From contig NZ_JAAMFN010000014.1 of NCBI RefSeq assembly GCF_013376095.1, positions 31,976 to 95,975 on the forward strand: 64,000 bases of DNA, in the 5' to 3' direction. Both the position numbers and the translations under genes were made by a program. Source of the stretch: Arthrobacter sp. SDTb3-6. GTDB lineage: Bacteria; Actinomycetota; Actinomycetes; Actinomycetales; Micrococcaceae. This document shows positions 42,781 through 52,116 of the stretch, in pieces (position 1 is the stretch's first letter; each line of letters opens with the position of its first letter). The notes beneath the pieces were generated by a model that worked only from the letters and a program-made list of their open reading frames with translations, was not told the origin of the DNA and did not search any database.

Positions 42781-45758
42781 CGGACCACCTCCAACGGTTC
42801 GTCGTCCTCGATGAGCGTGATGGCACCCATCCCGTCCTCCTCATGCTGGTCAATTTCGGAACCGAGGCTGCGCAGCACGTCGATGACCAGCCCCACCACC
42901 ACCAGGTACACGCCAATGTCGAACAGCGTGGAGGTGACGAACTTGACATGGCCGAAGACCGGCAGCCCAAAGCTGAAGATGGCGCTTTGAAAGACCTGTC
43001 CGCCCAGGAACAGCGGCACGATCCCGGTCAGTGCCGCCGCGGCCAGGCCCAGCCCCAGCAGCGTCCCGGCAGAGACGCGCGTCGCCTCGGCCAGTTCAAA
43101 GCGGCCGCCGGCCAAGTACCGGATGGCCAGGGCCAGCCCCGCCACGAGGCCGCCGGCGAAGCCGCCGCCGGTGCCGTTGTGGCCCGCCAGCAACAGGTAG
43201 ATGGACAGCACGATGATGCTGTGGAACACCAGCCGCGTGACCACCTCAAAAATGATGGACCGCTGCTCCGGGGCCAACGTGCGTCCCGCCACCAGCCAGG
43301 GGTTGGCGGGCACCACGGCAAATCGCTTGGCCAGCCTGGCGACGGGACTGGGGACCCTGCCCGGCCCGCCAATGCGGCCGATGCTGCCGGTGGCCACCGT
43401 TTCGGCCCGGGCCAGGCGCTGTCCGCGCCCCCGCACAAAGATCAGGCTGGCCACGCCCGTCGCGGCGACGGCCAACACCGAAATCTCCCCGAAGGTGTCC
43501 CAGGCGCGGATGTCCACCAGGGTCACATTCACCACGTTCAGGCCCCCGCCGCCCTCATAGGCCAGCTTGGGCAGGGCCAGGCTGACGGGCGTCGCGATGC
43601 GCGAGCCCATCGCGACGATGCCCACCACCACCATGACGGCGCCGAATCCCACCCCGAGGAGGATGCGCACCACCTTGCGCCCGCCGCCCGTGCGTTCCCG
43701 CAGTCCGGCCGGCAGCGAGCGCATGGCCAGCACGAACGCCACCAGGACAATGGTTTCCACCAGCATCTGGGTCAGGGCAAGGTCCGGGGCCCCCTGCAGC
43801 GCAAAGATCATCGCCACGCCATATCCGGTGACCGAAACCATCAGCACGGCCATGAAGCGCTTGTCCGCCCGGGCGGCGGCGACGGCGCCGGCCACGATGG
43901 CGGCACCGGCCACGACCTGGAACGGCGAACCGGGGTCCACCACGTAGGAGTGTGCCGCCCAGTTTGGCCCCGTCAGCACCAGCACGGCCCCCACCGAGGC
44001 AATGGCGGTTGCCAGGATGACGGAGAGGTAGAAGAACAGCGAACCGCGCTGGGTGCGGCCGGTCACCCAGATGGCCACCATGTCCAGGGCCACCACGGAC
44101 TGCCGGTAGCCGCGTTCCAGGTCAAGGACCGGCGGCACCTTGGCCTGCAGTGCCTCGAAGCGGCCGCGCGCCAGGAACAGGCCCACGCCGCCGGCCACCA
44201 CCACGGCGCTGAGGGCCAGCGGCAGCGTGAAACCGTGCCAGAGCGCCAGGTGCAGCCCGTGCGGGCCGTCCGCGGGGAAGCGGGCACTGTAGGGGGAAAT
44301 CCACGCTTCCATCAGCGCGGGGAACAGGCCCAGGACCACGGTCAGGAAGCTGAGCAGGGCCGGGGCGCCGAGGAACAGCCAGCCCACGGGATGGAAGGCG
44401 GTCACGGAAAGGCCGGGCTTGCGTGCGAAGCCGCCCCACAGGAACCGTGCGCTGTAGGCAAACGTCAAAATGGAGCCCAACACCATGACACCGAGCACCA
44501 GGGCGCCAATCGCCGGACCGGCAGGCCCGTAGCGGGCATTCGCCTCGAAGGCGGAAAACACCGATTCCTTGGCCACAAAGCCCGCCAGCGGCGGCAGCCC
44601 GGCCATGGAGGCGGCACCGGCCAGGGCCACCACCCCCAGCTTCGGCGCGGAACGGAACACGCCGGACAGCTCGCGGATGTCGCGGGTGCCGGACTGGTGG
44701 TCGATGATGCCCACCACCAGGAACAGGGCCGCCTTGAACAGGGCGTGGGCCAGCACCATGGACATCCCCGCCATGGCGGCTTCCCGGCTTCCCAGGCCCA
44801 CAACGACAGTCAGGAAGCCCAGCTGGCTTACCGTGCCGTAGGCCAGGATGAGCTTGAGGTCGTGCTGGCGCAGGGCCCGCCAGCCGCCCAACACCATCGT
44901 GGCCAGGCCCAGGACGGTGAGCAGCACCTGCCAGTACGCCGTGTCGGAAAAGCCCGGTGCCAGGCGTGCCACCAGGTAGATGCCGGCCTTCACCATGGCA
45001 GCGGCGTGCAGATAGGCGCTGACGGGGGTGGGCGCCGCCATGGCCCCCGGGAGCCAGAAGTGGAACGGCAGCAGCGCCGACTTGGTCACGGCGCCCACCA
45101 GGACCAGGGCCACCCCGATGTCCAGCACCACCCCCGGCGTGCCCCCGGCGGCGACCAGCTCGGGGGCCTTCGCCAGGATGCCGGAAAGGCTGTATGTACC
45201 GGCACCTTCGCCGACCATGATCAGCCCCACCAGCATGGCCAGCCCTCCAAGGGTGGTGACGACCAGGGCCTGCAGTGCCGCGCGGCGGGCAGCGATGCGG
45301 GTCCGCGCATAACCGATGAGGAGGTACGACAACACGGTGGTCAGTTCCCAGAACACAAAGAGCAGGATCAGGTTGTCGGCCGTGACCAGGCCAAACATGA
45401 CCCCGGCGAACGCCAGCAGCTGCGCACCGAAGCCGCCCAGTCCGGCGTCGTCCGATTTGAAGTAACGGGCGCAGTACGCCAGCACCAGCGCGCCGATGCC
45501 CAGGACCAGCAGGGACATCAGCCAGGACAGCTGGTCCATGCGGAAGGTGAGGTCCAGGCCCAGGGCAGGGATCCAGGCGATGTCCAGCGTGGGGCCGGGC
45601 GCAGAGTCTGAATAGACGGCCCCGTACTGGGCCAGGAGCCAGGCAAAGCTGGCGCCGGGGACGGCGGCGAGGAGGTAAAAGGCGGCGCGCCCAAACCGCG
45701 AAAACAAGGCAGGCGCGAAAATGGCCACGATGAAATGTGCACAAAGGACAATCAACAA
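42777..45758 (-). CDS. mrpA: Mrp Na+/H+ antiporter fused subunits A and B
   Basis: A roughly 993-residue membrane protein. The first 750 residues are the NuoL/MrpA core, with W-E-L-T-T-V-L-S-Y-L-L-I-G and the Lys of K-S-A-L-L-P-F-H-F-W-L-P. The last 150 residues are the MrpB-type domain (L-L-L-A-G-H-N-G-T-G-G-G-F-A-G-G). Two adjacent TTG codons (45758 and 45755) follow GGAG at 6 and 9 bases and give the normal MrpA N-terminus. An ATG at 45896 would add an uncharacteristic 46-residue extension. The gene opens the A-C-D-E-F-G operon for Na+ export and pH homeostasis. Confidence 0.92.
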   Translation of the reverse strand: MLIVLCAHFIVAIFAPALFSRFGRAAFYLLAAVPGASFAWLLAQYGAVYSDSAPGPTLDIAWIPALGLDLTFRMDQLSWLMSLLVLGIGALVLAYCARYFKSDDAGLGGFGAQLLAFAGVMFGLVTADNLILLFVFWELTTVLSYLLIGYARTRIAARRAALQALVVTTLGGLAMLVGLIMVGEGAGTYSLSGILAKAPELVAAGGTPGVVLDIGVALVLVGAVTKSALLPFHFWLPGAMAAPTPVSAYLHAAAMVKAGIYLVARLAPGFSDTAYWQVLLTVLGLATMVLGGWRALRQHDLKLILAYGTVSQLGFLTVVVGLGSREAAMAGMSMVLAHALFKAALFLVVGIIDHQSGTRDIRELSGVFRSAPKLGVVALAGAASMAGLPPLAGFVAKESVFSAFEANARYGPAGPAIGALVLGVMVLGSILTFAYSARFLWGGFARKPGLSVTAFHPVGWLFLGAPALLSFLTVVLGLFPALMEAWISPYSARFPADGPHGLHLALWHGFTLPLALSAVVVAGGVGLFLARGRFEALQAKVPPVLDLERGYRQSVVALDMVAIWVTGRTQRGSLFFYLSVILATAIASVGAVLVLTGPNWAAHSYVVDPGSPFQVVAGAAIVAGAVAAARADKRFMAVLMVSVTGYGVAMIFALQGAPDLALTQMLVETIVLVAFVLAMRSLPAGLRERTGGGRKVVRILLGVGFGAVMVVVGIVAMGSRIATPVSLALPKLAYEGGGGLNVVNVTLVDIRAWDTFGEISVLAVAATGVASLIFVRGRGQRLARAETVATGSIGRIGGPGRVPSPVARLAKRFAVVPANPWLVAGRTLAPEQRSIIFEVVTRLVFHSIIVLSIYLLLAGHNGTGGGFAGGLVAGLALAIRYLAGGRFELAEATRVSAGTLLGLGLAAAALTGIVPLFLGGQVFQSAIFSFGLPVFGHVKFVTSTLFDIGVYLVVVGLVIDVLRSLGSEIDQHEEDGMGAITLIEDDEPLEVVR

Positions 45759-45957
45759 AGTGGGCTCCGCAGGGTTCGGGCTGGACGTCTGACTTGCAGG
45801 AGTAAGGTCGGTTCCCGACCGTTCAACCCTATCAAGGCCCGCAGCGTCCGTGGCCGGCGCCGCACAGGGACAGGCCCGCGGAGTGGGCATCATCACGCGA
45901 AAAAGTCGATTCTTAACGTCCGCCCGTGGGACGCCATTGAGCTATAGCATGTGCCCT

Positions 45958-47286
45958 ATGACTGAGTTCCCTCCGGCCGCTGCCGTACCGCCCGCCACCG
46001 CGGCCAAGCCACCGGGCACCTTGTGGCAGATCACGGCGTGGTCACTGTGGGACTGGGGCGGGGCTGCCTTCAACGCCGTCATGACCACCTTCATCTTCAC
46101 TGCCCTGTACCTGACCGGCGATTCCTTTGGCGGCGCCAACCATGCCTCGGCCGTGCTGGGCCTCATGGTGTCGCTGGCCGGGGTGGCCATTGCCCTGCTG
46201 GCCCCCGTCACGGGGCAGCGCACCGACCACAGCGGGCGGCGGAAATTGTGGCTGGGCGTGAACACGGTGGTCGTGGCACTGTTGACGGGCGCCTGCTTTT
46301 TTGTCCAGCCGCACGAGTCCTACCTGGTGCTCGGCTGCCTGCTCATTGCCGCCGGGCACGTGTTCTTTGAAATTGCGGGCGTGAACTACAACGCCATGCT
46401 GCTGCAGATCTCCACCCGGTCCACCATCGGCAAGATCAGCGGCTTTGGCTGGGCGGCCGGCTACCTGGGCGGCATTGTGGCCTTGCTGCTGGTCTACTAT
46501 GGGCTGATCAAGCCCGACGTCGGCGCCTTCGGCATCACCAGCGCCGACGGCATGAAATACCGGGCCGTCGCCGTGTTTTCGGCCGTGTGGATCCTGGTCT
46601 TTGCCCTCCCGGTCATGTTTGCCATCCCCGAATCGCCCCGCAACCCCCTGATGCCCCGTCTCGGCTTTTTCCAGGCTTACCGGGAATTGTGGAGGACCAT
46701 CGTCCGGCTGGCCCGCACGTCCCGCCACACCCTGTTCTTCCTGATCGCCAGCGCCGTGTTCCGCGACGGGCTCGCCGCGATCTTCACCTTCGGGGCAGTC
46801 ATAGCCGTGGGGTCCTTCGGGTTCAAGACCGGCGATGTGCTCATCTTCGCCATTGCCGGCAACGTGGTGGCTGCCCTGGGGGCGATGTCCGCCGGCTTCT
46901 TCGACGACGTGGTGGGGCCCAAGGCCGTCATCGTGACGTCGCTGGCCGGACTCGTTGTCTGCGGCGGCGCCCTGTTCTTCCTGCACGGCAAGACGGCGTT
47001 CTGGATCTTCGGGCTGCTGCTGACCCTGTTTGTGGGACCCGCCCAGTCATCGGCACGCACCTTCATCGGCAGGCTCGCGCCGGAGGGGCAGGAGGGCGAG
47101 TTGTTTGGCCTCTACGCCACCACCGGGCGCGCCGTGTCCTTCCTGGCCCCGGCCATGTTCACGGTGTTCATCGCCGTGTTCGGCACCCAGCGCTGGGGCA
47201 TCTTGGGGATCGTGCTGGTGCTGGTGCTCGGCCTGGCCCTCCTGCTGCCGGTCAAAAGGCCCGAACTTCACGCCGCCGGGCGTTAG
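45958..47286 (+). CDS. Atg22/UMF1-like MFS transporter
   Basis: A 442-residue, 12-helix transporter. The start has [17 protein letters not shown], as in the UMF1/Atg22-like group (W-x-x-Y/W-D-W-A/G-x-S/A-x-x). Helix 5-6 contains [10 protein letters not shown]. An ATG 9 bases earlier is also possible; no strong ribosome-binding site marks either. Bacterial members have unassigned substrates, though yeast Atg22 exports amino acids. The end overlaps dcd by 4 bases, convergently. Confidence 0.85.
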   Translation: MTEFPPAAAVPPATAAKPPGTLWQITAWSLWDWGGAAFNAVMTTFIFTALYLTGDSFGGANHASAVLGLMVSLAGVAIALLAPVTGQRTDHSGRRKLWLGVNTVVVALLTGACFFVQPHESYLVLGCLLIAAGHVFFEIAGVNYNAMLLQISTRSTIGKISGFGWAAGYLGGIVALLLVYYGLIKPDVGAFGITSADGMKYRAVAVFSAVWILVFALPVMFAIPESPRNPLMPRLGFFQAYRELWRTIVRLARTSRHTLFFLIASAVFRDGLAAIFTFGAVIAVGSFGFKTGDVLIFAIAGNVVAALGAMSAGFFDDVVGPKAVIVTSLAGLVVCGGALFFLHGKTAFWIFGLLLTLFVGPAQSSARTFIGRLAPEGQEGELFGLYATTGRAVSFLAPAMFTVFIAVFGTQRWGILGIVLVLVLGLALLLPVKRPELHAAGR

Positions 47287-47858
47287 ATCGAGGTGCGGTG
47301 GAAGTTCTTGAAGGACCGCGACGCCGTGGGGCCGCGCTGGCCCTGGTAGCGGTTGCCGTACTGGCCGCTGCCGTAGGGATGTTGGGCCGGTGAGGAGAGC
47401 TGGAAGAAGCACAGCTGGCCAATCTTCATGCCGGGCCACAGCTTGATCGGCAAGGTGGCCACGTTGGAGAGCTCCAGGGTGATGTGCCCGGAAAAGCCGG
47501 GGTCGATGAAACCTGCGGTGGAGTGGGTCAACAGGCCCAGGCGGCCCAGCGAGGACTTTCCTTCCAGCCGGGCGGCGACGTCGTCGGGCAGCGTGACGGT
47601 TTCATAGGTGGAGGCGAGGGCAAATTCGCCAGGGTGCAGGATGAACGCGTCTTCCGGGTCCACCTCGACGAGGCGGGTCAGCTCGGGCTGCTCCTCGGCC
47701 GGGTCGATGTGGGCATAGCGGTGGTTGTCGAAAAGCCGGAAATACCTGTCAATGCGCACGTCGACACTGGAGGGCTGCACCATGGACGGGTCATAGGGGT
47801 CCAGGACTATCCGGTCAGCGTCAATTTGGGCTCGGATGTCGCGGTCTGAGATCAGCAC
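47283..47858 (-). CDS. dcd: dCTP deaminase, dUMP-forming type
   Basis: A 191-residue nucleotide enzyme that turns dCTP into dUMP or dUTP for thymidylate synthesis. Signature segments are M-L-I-S-D-R-D-I at the start, Q-P-S-S-V-D-V-R, and S-S-L-G-R-L-G-L-L with [16 protein letters not shown], whose Glu is catalytic. The [11 protein letters not shown] stretch and length fit the bifunctional actinobacterial enzyme. Confidence 0.96.
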   Translation of the reverse strand: MLISDRDIRAQIDADRIVLDPYDPSMVQPSSVDVRIDRYFRLFDNHRYAHIDPAEEQPELTRLVEVDPEDAFILHPGEFALASTYETVTLPDDVAARLEGKSSLGRLGLLTHSTAGFIDPGFSGHITLELSNVATLPIKLWPGMKIGQLCFFQLSSPAQHPYGSGQYGNRYQGQRGPTASRSFKNFHRTSI

Positions 47859-47970
47859 CCTCTAAAAATAGCGCATGCCCGCCCACCCGAAGCGCCGTGG
47901 ACTAATTGCTGCGCCCCGGACGTTGAATTCTTTACGGCAATCGGCAGCCCACCACGACTAAGGTAAGAGC

Positions 47971-48456
47971 ATGAATATTGAAGAGACCCCTCTTCCGGGC
48001 ATCGGCGTCCGCCGCGAAGTTCGCCTCGCCACCGGCCGCAGGGTGGGTGTGGTAACCCACCGCGACGGCCACACCGAACTGATCCTCTCCCGCGTGGACG
48101 ACCCCGACGCCTGTGCAGCGTCCATCCCGCTCACCGCCGAGGAAGCCTCGGCGCTGGGGACGCTTCTTGGATCGACCCAGCTCATCGCCCAGCTTGCGAA
48201 CGAACAAAAGGACGTCACGGGCGTCACGACCCACCAAATTCTGTTGCGCGAAGGAACCGCCTATGCCGGCCGTCCCCTCGGCGACACCCAAATGCGCACC
48301 CTGACCGGCACGTCCATCGTGGCCCTGCTGCGCGGCGACGAGGTCATCGGTTCCCCGCGCCCGGACCAGATCCTGGAAGTGGGCGACCTGGTGGTCATCG
48401 TGGGCACGGAGACAGGCCTGGCAAAGGCAGCCCAAATCCTGCAGTCCAGGTTGTAG
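47971..48456 (+). CDS. KhtT-like regulatory subunit (RCK_C/TrkA-C domain)
   Basis: A 161-residue cytosolic protein. The start L-P-G-I-G-V-R-R-E-V is the KhtT signature, and the C-terminal 80 residues are an RCK_C domain ending in I-L-E-V-G-D-L-V-V-I-V-G-T. KhtT-type subunits bind nucleotides or sense pH and control a partnered K+/H+ antiporter. The partner follows 7 bases later. Confidence 0.88.
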   Translation: MNIEETPLPGIGVRREVRLATGRRVGVVTHRDGHTELILSRVDDPDACAASIPLTAEEASALGTLLGSTQLIAQLANEQKDVTGVTTHQILLREGTAYAGRPLGDTQMRTLTGTSIVALLRGDEVIGSPRPDQILEVGDLVVIVGTETGLAKAAQILQSRL

Positions 48457-48463
48457 ATCGCTA

Positions 48464-49654
48464 TTGGATCCAATCACCCTCTCCCTCATCCAGCTCGGCA
48501 TCGTATTTTTTGCGCTGGGCTTTTTGGGGAGGCTTGCCGGCCGGATTGGCATGTCCCCCGTGCCTCTGTACCTGCTGGGCGGGCTGGCGTTCGGCCATGG
48601 CGGTCTCGTCGACTTTGGCAGCATCAACGACTTTGCCCACATCGGCAGTGAGATTGGTGTCATCCTGCTCCTGCTCATGTTGGGGCTGGAATATGCGGCG
48701 CGCGAGCTCGTCACGGGCCTGCGACAATCCTGGATGGCGGGCCTGCTGGACCTGCTGCTGAACATGGCACCAGGCGTGGCCGTGGCGTTTTTGCTTGGCT
48801 GGGGGCCGGTGGGCGCCCTGGTCATGGCCGGCATCACCTACAGCTCGTCCTCGGGCATCATCGCCAAGGTGTTGGGTGACCTGGGCCGGCTCGGCAACCG
48901 GGAAACCCCCGTGGTCCTGGCCATCCTGGTCATCGAGGACCTGGCCATGGCCGCCTACCTGCCCATCCTGACAGCGGTCCTGGCCGGGGTGTCGCTCCTG
49001 GGCGGGCTGACCGCCCTCGGAATTTCCCTTGCCGTCATCACGGTGGTCCTGCTGGGCGCCCTGCGGTACGGGCACATTGTCTCCAACATGCTCGAAAGCC
49101 CCGACCGGGAGTCGTTCCTGTTGAAGCTGTTGGGTGCCGCGCTGCTCGTGGCCGGTGTGGCCTCCGCCCTGCAGGTTTCAGCCGCCGTGGGCGCGTTCCT
49201 GCTGGGGATCGCCATTTCCGGGGGCACGGCGGAGAACGCAACCCGCGTGCTGGAACCCCTGCGTGACCTGTTCGCCGCCATGTTCTTTGTGCTGTTCGGC
49301 CTGAACACGGATCCCCGCAGCATCCCGCCGGTGCTCGGCGTCGCGCTGCTCCTGGCCGTGGCCTCCGCCGCAACCAAGGTGGTCACGGGCTGGTGGGCGG
49401 CCCGCCGCCAGGGCATCGCCCTCCTGGGCCGGGCCCGCGCCGGCGCCGCGCTCATTGCCCGCGGCGAGTTCTCCATTGTCATTGCCGGGCTGGCCGTGGC
49501 CTCCGGCGCCGTGCCGAAGGAACTTGCCGCCCTTGCCACCACCTACGTGTTGATCATGGCCGTATTTGGCCCCGTGGCGGCCCGGTATGTGGAACCGCTC
49601 ATGCGCCTGTTCCAGGGCAAGTCCCCCGGCCGGGAACCTGAAGTCATCATGTAA
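48464..49654 (+). CDS. CPA2-family cation/H+ antiporter (KhtU/KefB-like)
   Basis: A 396-residue antiporter with about 12 helices, starting at TTG. Helix 3-4 contains F-A-L-G-F-L-G-R-L-A-G-R-I-G, then G-L-E-Y-A-A-R-E-L. The ion-site region of CPA2 proteins shows as Y-S-S-S-S-G-I-I and the V-I-E-D-L segment. There is no C-terminal TrkA-N domain, so the regulator is the separate gene upstream. Likely K+ export under alkaline or osmotic stress. Confidence 0.9.
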   Translation: MDPITLSLIQLGIVFFALGFLGRLAGRIGMSPVPLYLLGGLAFGHGGLVDFGSINDFAHIGSEIGVILLLLMLGLEYAARELVTGLRQSWMAGLLDLLLNMAPGVAVAFLLGWGPVGALVMAGITYSSSSGIIAKVLGDLGRLGNRETPVVLAILVIEDLAMAAYLPILTAVLAGVSLLGGLTALGISLAVITVVLLGALRYGHIVSNMLESPDRESFLLKLLGAALLVAGVASALQVSAAVGAFLLGIAISGGTAENATRVLEPLRDLFAAMFFVLFGLNTDPRSIPPVLGVALLLAVASAATKVVTGWWAARRQGIALLGRARAGAALIARGEFSIVIAGLAVASGAVPKELAALATTYVLIMAVFGPVAARYVEPLMRLFQGKSPGREPEVIM

Positions 49655-49806
49655 GCCGGCCGGGACGGCCCGGGCCGGATACCCTCCAGCCGCGCTGGTG
49701 CCCGGCCGCACCGTGTGGCGGTGTCCTGAGGCGGTGCAAACATCCGCTAGACTTTTCATCGAAGCACCCCGCAGGGACCTCGGTTCACGGCGGGGAATGC
49801 TTTTGT

Positions 49807-49877
49807 GCGGGCGTAGCTCAATGGTAGAGCGCTAGCTTCCCAAGCTCGATACGCGGGTTCGATTCCCGTCGCCCGCT
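49807..49877 (+). tRNA. tRNA-Gly (anticodon CCC)
   Basis: A 71-base cloverleaf. The acceptor stem GCGGGCG pairs with CGCCCGC (49870-49876) and the discriminator is U at 49877. The D arm is GCTC-AATGGTA-GAGC. The anticodon loop TTCCCAA gives CCC. The T arm is CGGG-TTCGATT-CCCG. One mismatch appears in the anticodon stem. CCA is not encoded. A strong terminator follows. Confidence 0.93.
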
Positions 49878-49887
49878 CCCCTCCGAC

Positions 49888-49925
49888 CAGTGCCCCTGTT
49901 GCTCAGAACAGGGGCACTGCTTTTA
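49888..49925 (+). terminator. Intrinsic terminator after tRNA-Gly
   Basis: A perfect 13-bp stem (49888-49900 with 49907-49919) with a 6-base loop is followed by CTTTTA. It begins 10 bases after the tRNA end. Confidence 0.92.
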
Positions 49926-50052
49926 TGTGGAGCTGCCTTCCTTGGGCTGTACACTTGTTCGCCGCTCTCTGCCCGAGGCGGCCGGGTCCCGGCGGGTGCG
50001 TGTAGGGTCAGGGCTACGGGACCATCTTCGGTCCCAACTTCAGGGAGCTGAC

Positions 50053-50187
50053 ATGGGCGACAAATCACCACGGCAAACCGCATCAAAAAAGTCCAGCAAG
50101 TCAATCAAGGAAAAGCGTGCCGACAAGAGGGCAGGCGAAGCAGGTGCCGGGATCGCAGACAAGCCCACTGCCGCAAAGAAGAAATGA
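50053..50187 (+). CDS. Small Lys/Arg-rich protein
   Basis: A 44-residue basic protein with CAGGGAGC upstream of the ATG. It is Lys, Ser and Ala-rich, with K-K-S-S-K-S-I-K-E-K-R-A-D-K-R in the middle and a K-K-K end, and is probably disordered. Short proteins of this kind occur in many actinobacteria. Its stop overlaps the next ATG (ATGA), so it is coupled to the dehydrogenase gene. It may bind nucleic acids, but that is only inferred from charge. Confidence 0.72.
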   Translation: MGDKSPRQTASKKSSKSIKEKRADKRAGEAGAGIADKPTAAKKK

Positions 50188-51362
50188 GCGCCGCAGGAAC
50201 CGGGCTGCGGCTCGGCGTTCTGGGGGCGTCGCGCAAGCCGGATGAACGCCGCGCACCCATCCACCCCGAACATTTTTCCCGCATTGAGCCGGACGTTCTC
50301 GCGAGCATGGTGGTCGAGGAAGGTTATGGCGCCCAGTTCGGGGTTCCGGACCCAGCACTCGCCGCCCTGGTGGGCTCCGTGGCGCCGCGCGAAGAGGTGA
50401 TCGCGGGGGCTGACGTGGTCCTTTTGCCCAAGCCGCAGGCCTCCGACCTGGCGGAGCTCAAGGATGGCCAGGTGCTCTGGGGATGGCCGCACTGCGTCCA
50501 GGACCGGGCCATCACGCAACTGGCAATTGATAAGAAGCTGACACTGATCGCCTTTGAAGTCATGAACCACTGGGCGCCCGACGGTGGCCTGGGCCTGCAT
50601 GTTTTCCACAAGAACAATGAACTGGCCGGTTATTCCTCCGTCCTGCATTCGCTCTCGCTCATCGGCTCCACGGGAGATTATGGGCGCCGGCTCAAGGCAG
50701 TGGTGATCGGTTTTGGCGCCACCGCCCGCGGCGCCGTGACAGCGTTGAATGCACTGGGCATCCACGATGTGCAGGTGCTGACCAGCCGCAGCGTGGCCGC
50801 CGTCGCCTCCCCCATCCACTCCGCCGAGATGGTGCAGTTCGACTTTGCCCCGGACCCGCCGCACACCGGATTCGTGATGCTCGACGACGGCGACGCACCC
50901 CTGGCCGCGTTCCTCGCCGAGGCGGACATCGTAGTCAACTGCACGCTGCAGGACCCCAATGCGCCCATGACGTACCTGGTGGAGGCAGACCTGGCCGGTT
51001 TCCGCCCGGGCAGCCTGATTGTGGATGTGTCCTGCGACGAGGGCATGGGGTTCAGCTGGGCCCGCAACACCAGCTTTGCCGACCCCATGTTTACCGTGGG
51101 TGTCAACGTCAATTACTACGCGGTGGACCACTCCCCCTCTTACTTGTGGAATTCATCCACGTGGGAGATCAGTGAGGCCCTGCTGCCGTTCATTGAGCCC
51201 GTTTTGGCCGGCCCCTCCGCATGGCAGGAAAGCGAGACCATCCGGCGCGCCATTGAAATTCAGGGTGGCGTGGTCAAAAACCCTGCCATCCTGCAATTCC
51301 AGAAGCGCCAGGACAGTTATCCGTACCTTCCCTTGGCCGGAGTACAGCCCGGCGCCTGTTAA
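50184..51362 (+). CDS. Alanine dehydrogenase/PNT-family enzyme, N5-(carboxyethyl)ornithine synthase-like
   Basis: A 392-residue NAD(P)-dependent dehydrogenase. The N-terminal domain carries S-R-K-P-D-E-R-R-A-P-I-H-P (AlaDH/PNT substrate-binding region). The Rossmann motif lies in V-V-I-G-F-G-A-T-A-R-G-A-V (about residues 173-185). The H-V-F-H-K-N-N-E-L-A-G-Y region and W-P-H-C-V-Q resemble N5-(carboxyethyl)ornithine synthase more than alanine dehydrogenase. That enzyme condenses pyruvate with ornithine. Alanine or saccharopine-type activity remains possible. It is coupled to the upstream small basic protein. Confidence 0.75.
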   Translation: MSAAGTGLRLGVLGASRKPDERRAPIHPEHFSRIEPDVLASMVVEEGYGAQFGVPDPALAALVGSVAPREEVIAGADVVLLPKPQASDLAELKDGQVLWGWPHCVQDRAITQLAIDKKLTLIAFEVMNHWAPDGGLGLHVFHKNNELAGYSSVLHSLSLIGSTGDYGRRLKAVVIGFGATARGAVTALNALGIHDVQVLTSRSVAAVASPIHSAEMVQFDFAPDPPHTGFVMLDDGDAPLAAFLAEADIVVNCTLQDPNAPMTYLVEADLAGFRPGSLIVDVSCDEGMGFSWARNTSFADPMFTVGVNVNYYAVDHSPSYLWNSSTWEISEALLPFIEPVLAGPSAWQESETIRRAIEIQGGVVKNPAILQFQKRQDSYPYLPLAGVQPGAC

Positions 51363-51369
51363 TCGGCGC

Positions 51370-51807
51370 CTACACGTCCCCGTTTTGGATGACGTGGTGC
51401 GCTGCTTCCGGCAGGAGCGGTTCAAACAGTTCCACCGGGTTGCCGGAGGGGTCTTCCACCACCACCTGGACCACGCCAATCCCCGGCATCACCTCGCTGC
51501 GGAAGCGCACCCCGGCGGCCCGCAGCCGGGCCACCTCCGCAGTGAGGTCCCGCACTTGGAGGGAAAATCTGTTCCAGCCCCCGGGGGCCGGCATGGTGCC
51601 GTCCGCCATGGCCCGGCCGCCGCCGCCCGGGGCCCCCTTGGCGTCCAGCGCGCCCGGCGCGCTGAGCAGCAGCCGCAGGGCGCCGCGGGTGAGCATGGCA
51701 AACCCCGGGGCGGGGTGCATCACCTCGGTGAACCCCAGGGAGTGGACGTAAAAGCCTATGGCGGCATCGACGTCGTGCACTATATAGCGCACGCTGACTT
51801 GTTCCAT
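51370..51807 (-). CDS. VOC (glyoxalase/bleomycin-resistance-like) protein
   Basis: A 145-residue VOC-superfamily protein with the two beta-alpha-beta-beta modules. Y-I-V-H-D-V-D-A-A-I-G-F-Y-V starts module 1 and F-S-L-Q-V-R-D-L-T-A-E-V-A-R-L starts module 2. It ends with D-P-S-G-N-P-V-E-L-F-E-P, typical of the family. Metal ligands are partly visible (H11, E128 region). The substrate is unknown. It follows a ribbon-helix-helix gene by 31 bases on the same strand. Confidence 0.88.
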   Translation of the reverse strand: MEQVSVRYIVHDVDAAIGFYVHSLGFTEVMHPAPGFAMLTRGALRLLLSAPGALDAKGAPGGGGRAMADGTMPAPGGWNRFSLQVRDLTAEVARLRAAGVRFRSEVMPGIGVVQVVVEDPSGNPVELFEPLLPEAAHHVIQNGDV

Positions 51808-51838
51808 GGTTGCCTTCTTCGAGTGTGTGGCTGTGGCG

Positions 51839-51964
51839 TCAATCCGCGGACGGGGTGCCGCGGGAGCGCCGCGTGCGCTCCACCAAGGAATCCAGCCGCG
51901 CATGCAGTTCCGGCGGGAGCCGCACGGAGACCACTTCCTGCGGTTGTCTCGGCGTGGACGGCAT
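51839..51964 (-). CDS. 41-residue ribbon-helix-helix (CopG/MetJ-like) regulator
   Basis: A short frame read from the ATG at 51964 to TGA at 51839. It encodes a polar arm, then V-V-S-V-R-L-P-P-E-L-H-A-R-L (beta strand and helix 1) and D-S-L-V-E-R-T-R-R-S-R-G-T-P (turn and helix 2 start). That is the ribbon-helix-helix pattern S-V-R-L-P-x-E-L. The protein is truncated compared with full 45-50 residue domains, but the core is complete through helix 2. GGGAA precedes the ATG. It lies upstream of the VOC gene, with a palindrome upstream that is a likely operator. Confidence 0.6.
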   Translation of the reverse strand: MPSTPRQPQEVVSVRLPPELHARLDSLVERTRRSRGTPSAD

Positions 51965-52023
51965 GGTTCCCACTTTCGGATGAGGACGGGTTCTGATCCA
52001 AGCTGCGTTGTCCTGCGACGCGT

Positions 52024-52038
52024 GTAAACAATGTTTAC
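52024..52038. promoter_or_regulatory. GTAAAC palindrome, probable operator
   Basis: GTAAAC-AAT-GTTTAC is a perfect 6-bp inverted repeat with a 3-base centre, AT-rich in a GC-rich setting. It lies 60 bases upstream of the ribbon-helix-helix gene (leftward) and 78 bases before the Vsr gene (rightward), and could serve either. Confidence 0.6.
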
Positions 52039-52116
52039 CACTCCATGCAGCCGTTGGCCATGGCCAGATTTTCTAGTCCCGGCATCGGTGCAGTGGCCGC
52101 GCGTAGCATGGACGCC

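Noticed and set aside
42843..45611. 922-codon open frame opposite mrpA
   Set aside because: It lies wholly within mrpA, is His/Gln/Arg-rich and lacks any recognisable domain.
45759..45896. Upstream N-terminal extension of the MrpA protein
   Set aside because: The extra 46 residues are Pro/Thr/Ala-rich without a membrane helix; TTG codons after GGAG give the normal family start.
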